DNA of 5,553 nt from assembly GCF_030530965.1 (NCBI RefSeq), contig NZ_JAUMTY010000078.1, positions 1 to 5,553 on the forward strand, read 5' to 3'. Numbering within the stretch: the first letter of the stretch is position 1; each line of letters starts with the position of its first letter. This DNA comes from Corynebacterium sp. (lineage in GTDB: Bacteria > Actinomycetota > Actinomycetes > Mycobacteriales > Mycobacteriaceae). The notes below the pieces were generated by a model. It was given only the letters and a program-made list of their open reading frames with translations. It did no database searches and was not told the origin of the DNA. The translations under genes and the position numbers were made by a program. Of the stretch, positions 1 through 3,397 are shown one piece after another.

Positions 1-1
1 T

Positions 2-34
2 GGCTGGAACAATGTGCTCGCGTCGTTCGCATGA
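2..34 (+). CDS. Possible 3' end of a gene entering from the left (very tentative)
   Basis: Reading from base 2, ten codons end in TGA at 32-34 and give a C-terminus GWNNVLASFA. Eight of the ten third positions are G or C, which fits coding DNA in this genome better than the alternative frame from base 1. That frame runs to TAG at 73-75 (ending KFELEFG), uses ATA and AGG codons, and would place the LexA-like palindrome inside the coding sequence. Too little is present to assign a family, and neither frame may be real. Confidence 0.3.
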   Translation, partial: GWNNVLASFA

Positions 35-55
35 GGGACATCATACACATAAAAT

Positions 56-71
56 TCGAACTCGAGTTCGG
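56..71. promoter_or_regulatory. Candidate LexA operator (SOS box)
   Basis: The sequence reads TCGAACTCGAGTTCGG. Its inner 14 bases are a perfect palindrome, CGAAC-TCGA-GTTCG, matching the Gram-positive/mycobacterial SOS-box core CGAAC-N4-GTTCG. Only the outermost base deviates from the fuller TCGAAC-N4-GTTCGA form. The symmetry continues outward with one mismatch to a 20-bp near-palindrome (54-73). TAGGGT directly to the right (73-78) could be a minus-10 element, so a repressor bound here would block transcription to the right. Ten fixed bases would be expected by chance about 0.005 times in a window of this size with equal base frequencies. LexA control itself is inference. Confidence 0.5.
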
Positions 72-81
72 ATAGGGTGAC

Positions 82-240
82 GTGGGAAAACTGCGGATAA
101 ACCGTCGGGTGTGGCCGTCATTCACAGCGAGCATCCTTGCTCCGATGGCCTCTGTAGTGAGTTTTCCTTCCTACCTCATACCTATTTCGTGCCGCGAAAT
201 GGGGGTGTCCTATCCCGGGGTTGTCACGTATTGTCGGTGA
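82..240 (+). CDS. Possible small protein, 52 aa (uncertain)
   Basis: A GTG at 82-84 opens a 52-codon frame ending in TGA at 238-240. AGGG at 74-77 lies four bases upstream and could serve as a short ribosome binding site. The predicted peptide has a basic N-terminus (MGKLRINRR) and then a largely hydrophobic stretch at about residues 10-36, as in small single-pass membrane peptides, although several prolines in that stretch argue against a clean helix. It begins 11 bases after the LexA-like palindrome. I recognise no family. A stop-free run of this length arises easily by chance at this GC content, so the case rests on position and composition only. Confidence 0.2.
   Translation: MGKLRINRRVWPSFTASILAPMASVVSFPSYLIPISCREMGVSYPGVVTYCR
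184..200. repeat. Perfect 6-bp inverted repeat, possible operator
   Basis: ATTTCG (184-189) and CGAAAT (195-200) are perfect inverted copies around a 5-base centre (TGCCG). There is no T-run after either arm, so it does not look like an intrinsic terminator. It lies about 145 bases upstream of the lipoprotein start and could be a regulator site or chance symmetry. Confidence 0.25.
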
Positions 241-343
241 TATGAATGCTCCCCATGGTCGACGTCGCCAACCCGAGTTAACGGGCACCCCCGAGGTGGC
301 CCAGTCTCGTGGCCTTTTTGGACGTGCCGGTTGTCGACGGATC

Positions 344-1120
344 ATGCAGACCACACGACGTGGCGCGAGCATCGCGGTGGCCGTCGGGATTATGGTCGGC
401 GGTGGCTTAGCTGGGTGTAGCAGCAGCGATGACGTTGCGAATTCTTCCCATGATCACACATCGGCAGCGTCGGCGACCCAGTCGCAGGCTCATTCCACCT
501 CGAACTCGCGTACACCGCAGCCAGCGACTGGGGCACCGCAAGATAACCCACATCCCAGTCTCAATTCGACGACGACCAGCCGTCATGGTGGCACGCAGCG
601 GGGTGCGACGAATGGAACTACCCAGCAACAACAGGGCGGTGCTCAGGGGAACCGCGCAGCATCGCCACGAACCGCGAAGAATGGGACGGCAACTCCCAGG
701 ACCGGCAGTGGCGCAGCAGGTGGGGCCACAACGGCGACCTCACCAGGCCGAACGGTATTTCAGAGTCCCAGCGGCAACATCGTGTGCCAGTTCCGCGGGA
801 TGGATGACGATGGCTGCGATGTCCATCAGCACCCCCGGTGGGGCGACGAAAACCGGTGCCCATATCTGGGCGTCGAGGCCAGAAATGACACCATGATTGG
901 CTTCCGTCGAGGCCCCGACGCGGAACCATGCCACTGGCTCTTGCAGGGAGAGTTCCCACGGACAGGACCTGTGCTGCCTTATGGTCAATCGAAAACAATT
1001 CCAGTCCAGGGGAACTACACAACCACCTACACATGCACATCGAAGGCAAGTGGAATGACGTGTACCAGCGCTGAAGGACACGGCTTTTTCGTCAACGATA
1101 AGCAATATAAGACCTGGTAA
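344..1120 (+). CDS. Secreted lipoprotein with six-cysteine SPSGN-type C-terminal domain
   Basis: 258-residue predicted surface lipoprotein. Residues 1-25 form a lipoprotein signal peptide: basic start with R5-R6, hydrophobic core 8-20, and lipobox LAGC whose C25 would be lipidated and anchored in the membrane. Residues 26-136 are a flexible low-complexity linker rich in Ser, Thr, Gln, Gly, Asn and Ala, with a QQQQ run at 94-97. Residues 138-258 form a compact domain that opens with FQSPSGNIVC and closes with GMTC then GHGFF. Its six cysteines (148, 158, 172, 196, 231, 240) could form three disulfides outside the cell. This layout recurs in actinobacterial secreted proteins of unknown function; I think it matches a Pfam DUF (perhaps DUF6636) but could not check. 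The ATG at 344 is preferred because it puts the signal peptide at the N-terminus. The frame is open further upstream (TTG 221, ATG 242), but those starts would add 34-41 residues of non-signal sequence. The ribosome binding site is weak (GACGG, 336-340). Function unknown. Confidence 0.85.
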   Translation: MQTTRRGASIAVAVGIMVGGGLAGCSSSDDVANSSHDHTSAASATQSQAHSTSNSRTPQPATGAPQDNPHPSLNSTTTSRHGGTQRGATNGTTQQQQGGAQGNRAASPRTAKNGTATPRTGSGAAGGATTATSPGRTVFQSPSGNIVCQFRGMDDDGCDVHQHPRWGDENRCPYLGVEARNDTMIGFRRGPDAEPCHWLLQGEFPRTGPVLPYGQSKTIPVQGNYTTTYTCTSKASGMTCTSAEGHGFFVNDKQYKTW

Positions 1121-1143
1121 ACGCCCTCATGCTGGCGCGGGGG

Positions 1144-1178
1144 ACTAGTACGAGGATGAGCACCGGGCGAGTACTACT
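1144..1178. repeat. Interrupted inverted repeat upstream of fadB2
   Basis: ACTAGTAC (1144-1151) and GTACTACT (1171-1178) are inverted copies with one mismatch in eight positions, separated by 19 bases. The wide spacer makes a regulator half-site pair possible, but chance symmetry is also likely. It does not resemble a terminator because no T-run follows. Confidence 0.2.
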
Positions 1179-1232
1179 GCCATTTTCTTTCGTGTTTTCC
1201 GACGAAAAGCCAGTGAGGTTTTTACCATGAGG

Positions 1233-1264
1233 GAAACCGCCAATAAGCGAAACCACGGATAAGA
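1233..1264 (+). repeat. Two tandem imperfect 16-bp direct repeats, candidate operator
   Basis: GAAACCGCCAATAAGC (1233-1248) is followed immediately by GAAACCACGGATAAGA (1249-1264), identical at 12 of 16 positions, including GAAACC and ATAAG in both. The pair ends 44 bases before the fadB2 start codon, where a transcription factor could meet RNA polymerase. Direct spacing of 16 bp is one and a half helical turns. The regulator is unknown. Confidence 0.35.
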
Positions 1265-1290
1265 CGCTGACCACAGCGGCTAAGAGAAAA

Positions 1291-1298
1291 AGAGGGGA
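1291..1298 (+). promoter_or_regulatory. Ribosome binding site of fadB2
   Basis: AGAGGGGA within a purine-rich run (from about 1281) lies 10 bases before the ATG at 1309. It is the strongest Shine-Dalgarno-like sequence in the window and fixes the fadB2 start, including the polar N-terminal extension. Confidence 0.7.
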
Positions 1299-1308
1299 CA
1301 ACATACTC

Positions 1309-2232
1309 ATGGCAGATCAGAAGAACAACGATAAGTCATCGGACTCGGTCGACATTTCGGCGCTGCGCGTAGGTGTCGTCGGTGCTGGTCAAATGGGGTC
1401 AGGCATTATTGAAGTTGCTGCCCGTCATGGTTCCGACGTCGTAGCGTGGGAAGCTACCCAGGAGTTCGCCGACAAAGGCCTCGAAAGGATCACCAAGTCG
1501 TTGGAGCGCGGTGTGTCACGAGGCAAGCTGTCTGAGGAAGACAAGGACGCCGCGCTCGGGCGTATCCGCATCACCACTGACTTGGAGGAGTTTGCGGACC
1601 GCCAGCTAGTCTGCGAAGCGATTGTTGAAAATCCCGAGGTCAAAGCAGATATTTTTGGGAAGCTCGACAAGATCGTTTCGGATCCCGATGCGCCTTTGTG
1701 CTCTAACACCTCGTCGCTGCCCATTCAGCAGATTGCGTCGGCAACGTCGAACCCGGGTCGCGTGATGGGGCTGCACTTCTTCAACCCCGTCCCGGTTCTT
1801 CCCCTGGTTGAGCACGTCCGAACCTTGGATACGACAGATGCCGTTTCTGATCGGGCCGAAAAGTGGGCTAGCGAAGTGTTGAAGAAAACGGTGATCAAGG
1901 CGAAGGATCGCTCCGGGTTTATCGTCAACTTCTTGTTGGTGCCCTACCTGCTCTCTGCGATCCGCATGCTGGAAAATGGCGTGGCGACGAAGGAAGATAT
2001 CGACGCTGGTATGCGCAATGGTGCAGCACATCCCATGGGGCCCATCGCGCTCTCCGACATGGTGGGGCTGGACACTGTGGCGTCTATTGCCGACGTCATG
2101 GTCGACGAATACGGCGACCCGACGTACGCCTGCCCGCCCCTGCTGCGTCGGATGGTCCAAGCCGGTCGGTTAGGAAAGAAGACCGGCCGAGGCTTTTACA
2201 CGTACGACGAGAAAGGCAAACCTATTAGTTAG
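1309..2232 (+). CDS. fadB2: 3-hydroxybutyryl-CoA/3-hydroxyacyl-CoA dehydrogenase (FadB2-type)
   Basis: 307-residue cytoplasmic enzyme predicted to oxidise (S)-3-hydroxyacyl-CoA, typically 3-hydroxybutyryl-CoA, to the 3-ketoacyl-CoA with NAD+, or the reverse, in beta-oxidation or C4-acyl metabolism. Residues 21-200 are the Rossmann domain with dinucleotide loop GAGQMG (25-30) and acidic E48 at the end of strand 2, favouring NAD(H). Catalytic residues align with the human enzyme: S135 in SNTSSL, H156 in LHFFNP, E168 twelve residues later, and N207 in VNFLL. The C-terminal helical domain includes DAGMRNGAAHPMGP (232-245) and ends in GKKTGRGFYTY. Length is slightly above the usual 280-290 because of an 18-20 residue polar N-terminal extension; no alternative start codon lies between ATG 1309 and the Rossmann fold. 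The gene stands alone on the plus strand and overlaps the convergent neighbour by 8 bp. All catalytic residues are present, so it should be active. Chain-length preference cannot be read from sequence. Confidence 0.93.
   Translation: MADQKNNDKSSDSVDISALRVGVVGAGQMGSGIIEVAARHGSDVVAWEATQEFADKGLERITKSLERGVSRGKLSEEDKDAALGRIRITTDLEEFADRQLVCEAIVENPEVKADIFGKLDKIVSDPDAPLCSNTSSLPIQQIASATSNPGRVMGLHFFNPVPVLPLVEHVRTLDTTDAVSDRAEKWASEVLKKTVIKAKDRSGFIVNFLLVPYLLSAIRMLENGVATKEDIDAGMRNGAAHPMGPIALSDMVGLDTVASIADVMVDEYGDPTYACPPLLRRMVQAGRLGKKTGRGFYTYDEKGKPIS
2161..2187 (-). terminator. Hairpin inside the fadB2 3' end, possible terminator of the convergent transcript
   Basis: GCCGGTC (2161-2167) and GACCGGC (2181-2187) form a perfect 7-bp stem around a 13-base loop. 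Read on the minus strand it starts 38 bases after the stop codon of the J-like membrane protein gene, where a terminator is expected. No U-tract follows on that strand, so it would be a U-less actinobacterial-style terminator at best. On the plus strand a CTTTTA run follows about seven bases after the stem, but it lies within fadB2 codons. Confidence 0.3.
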
Positions 2233-3343
2233 TCTGCTTGTCGGTGGTACCAGAGGTGTGCTGGCCGGCGGCCTCTGCGCCGCTCGCAGTTTGCGAACCC
2301 GCTGCGGCCTCAGTACCGGCTACAGTTTCAGTGTTCGCTGCGGATTCAGCGCCCGCGGTCTCCGCACCCGCGTTCTCCGCCTCGAAAGCCGAGCTATCAG
2401 AATCCGGGGTAGTGAAACCATCCTGCCCCGATGCGTCGGTTGTTGTGCGGGTACGAGTGGTCATCATCATGGCCAGCGCGATCAGCGCTGCCGACGCCAG
2501 AGCGGTAATGATGGTCACGATTTTGTCGCCCTCACCAACGACGACGGACTTATACGGGAACGCCGAGAGCATCAGCCCCGTGACCGCATACGCAAGCACG
2601 GGCACGCGCATGAAACGTCGAAGCTGGGGCACAAGGAGGGCGGGAATAAGAATGCCAGCCCCCATCGTCAGCATTGCCCATGATTCGTTGACTGTGAACG
2701 TCGGGTGGTTATACATCACAGCGCCAGTCATGGGGTTGTACTGAATGACGCGAACATCATCAGAGAACCGGGACCACACGACGGCAATTGCCGCAATGAT
2801 TCCCATCAGACCGATCAACGTCACACTGATCTTGATCGGCGTCGGAGCAGCGTTAAATGGCGATAGCGACGTGGTGGAGGACTGGGCATCGGTCTCAGAA
2901 CCAGCCTGCTCGTCCAGGCCTTCCTCCGAGGACTGGTCAGCAGTCGCGTTACCCTCACCCCAGTGTGCGCCGACCTCATCACTTTGGGTGCCGGAAGCTG
3001 CTGCGCTGGCATACTCGTCCGGCAATGTGCCTGTACGGGCAAGATGACGCAGCGCCGGAACAGTCATCGCCGGGATATCAGTCCGCTGCAGCGCATCGTC
3101 GTAGGTGGCTTTCGCCCGGTCATTGTGGAAAATCGTCCGAGCAGCTAACAGCTCTTGCACGCGCGCATCGGTTTCAGGAACACCGTTGTCGTCCAGCTCG
3201 CGCAGCCGGGACGTGCAAATGTCGACAAGCTCTTCCGGCGCTAGCGACGGATCCAGGTTGAGCTGCTCATAAAAGTTGTAATGCTCATTGGTATTCGTGA
3301 TGGAATCGTCCCCCTCAGGTTCAGAATGGTACTTAGCTTTCAT
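2225..3343 (-). CDS. Membrane protein with degenerate N-terminal J-like domain
   Basis: 372 residues, function unknown. Residues 23-86 resemble a DnaJ J-domain: an opening FYEQLNLDPSLAPEEL and a helix III-like LLAARTIFHNDRAKATYDDAL. The HPD tripeptide needed to stimulate Hsp70 ATPase is absent, with DDNG in that area, so it is probably a protein-interaction module rather than an Hsp70 co-chaperone. Residues 110-165 are an acidic Ser-rich linker. Four predicted membrane helices lie at about 172-190, 222-240, 248-268 and 275-294. The RRFMR loop (242-246) and RTRT after helix 4 predict both ends in the cytoplasm. Residues 300-372 are an Ala/Gly/Glu/Thr-rich low-complexity tail. The ATG at 3341-3343 is the only reasonable start, because no ATG, GTG or TTG occurs before residue 28 or in the upstream open frame, although no good Shine-Dalgarno sequence precedes it. 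It lies 54 bp downstream of the ABC transporter gene on the same strand and may be co-transcribed. Confidence 0.8.
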   Translation of the reverse strand: MKAKYHSEPEGDDSITNTNEHYNFYEQLNLDPSLAPEELVDICTSRLRELDDNGVPETDARVQELLAARTIFHNDRAKATYDDALQRTDIPAMTVPALRHLARTGTLPDEYASAAASGTQSDEVGAHWGEGNATADQSSEEGLDEQAGSETDAQSSTTSLSPFNAAPTPIKISVTLIGLMGIIAAIAVVWSRFSDDVRVIQYNPMTGAVMYNHPTFTVNESWAMLTMGAGILIPALLVPQLRRFMRVPVLAYAVTGLMLSAFPYKSVVVGEGDKIVTIITALASAALIALAMMMTTRTRTTTDASGQDGFTTPDSDSSAFEAENAGAETAGAESAANTETVAGTEAAAGSQTASGAEAAGQHTSGTTDKQTN

Positions 3344-3356
3344 GCCGGCGAGCTTA

Positions 3357-3378
3357 CCAGCCGCTCCGTCACGGCCGG
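3357..3378 (-). other. Hairpin between the ABC transporter gene and the J-like gene
   Basis: On the minus strand CCGGCCG and CGGCTGG can pair over 7 bp (one G-T) around an 8-base loop, 13 bases before the ATG of the J-like membrane protein and about 20 bases after the ABC gene's stop codon. There is no T-run after it. It could be a weak terminator, a processing or stability element that uncouples expression of the two genes, or a structure affecting initiation at the poorly provided start. Confidence 0.3.
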
Positions 3379-3397
3379 TTGAGATTTACGTTGAGTC

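Larger units (their letters stand above)
35..343. other. Leader/intergenic region upstream of the lipoprotein gene
   Basis: About 310 bases without a securely identified gene. The stretch contains a LexA-box-like palindrome (56-71), a candidate 52-codon ORF (82-240), a 17-bp hairpin dyad (184-200) and weak promoter-like hexamers. One weak pair is TTGTCA at 221-226 and TATGAA at 241-246, but its 14-bp spacing is too short for a standard sigma-70 promoter. TAGGGT at 73-78 fits a loose T-A-n-n-n-T minus-10 pattern beside the palindrome. No riboswitch, tRNA or insertion-sequence end was recognised. Confidence 0.5.
1121..1308. promoter_or_regulatory. Intergenic region carrying the probable fadB2 promoter
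   Basis: The 188 bases between the lipoprotein stop and fadB2 contain an interrupted dyad (1144-1178), a small TTTCGT/ACGAAA dyad (1188-1207), a 16-bp tandem direct repeat (1233-1264) and the fadB2 ribosome binding site. TTTACC at 1221-1226 followed 17 bases later by TAAGCG (1244-1249) is the best minus-35/minus-10 pair I can offer, and it is weak. No U-tract terminator for the lipoprotein gene is evident. The accumulation of symmetric elements suggests that fadB2 has its own regulated promoter. Confidence 0.4.

Noticed and set aside
221..343. Upstream extension of the lipoprotein to TTG 221 or ATG 242
   Set aside because: It would bury the signal peptide behind 34-41 polar residues, and neither start has a better ribosome binding site than ATG 344.
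118..372. Minus-strand 84-aa frame opposite the leader and lipoprotein start
   Set aside because: Arg-rich composition typical of an antisense shadow, no ribosome binding site, and it overlaps the supported lipoprotein signal peptide.
1188..1207. TTTCGT/ACGAAA dyad upstream of fadB2 as an operator
   Set aside because: Six base pairs with an 8-base loop in AT-richer DNA is weak and easily chance; noted only within the regulatory-region entry.
1092..1310. Minus-strand 72-aa frame filling the lipoprotein-fadB2 gap, with a hydrophobic signal-like N-terminus
   Set aside because: The hydrophobic start is the complement of the purine-rich fadB2 ribosome binding region, no Shine-Dalgarno sequence precedes its ATG, and the rest is not protein-like.
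1606..2160. 184-aa minus-strand frame inside fadB2
   Set aside because: Antisense shadow of a gene with all family catalytic motifs; His/Arg-rich and without recognisable domains.
2263..2306. GC-rich short stems (GCGGC/GCCGC and CGCAG/CTGCG) after fadB2 as its terminator
   Set aside because: Five-bp stems in Ala-rich codons are expected by composition, and no T-run follows.
2238..3261. Several plus-strand frames (up to 168 aa) opposite the J-like membrane protein gene
   Set aside because: Their lengths follow from the Ala/Glu-rich low-complexity coding strand; no ribosome binding sites, and they conflict with the well-formed four-helix protein.
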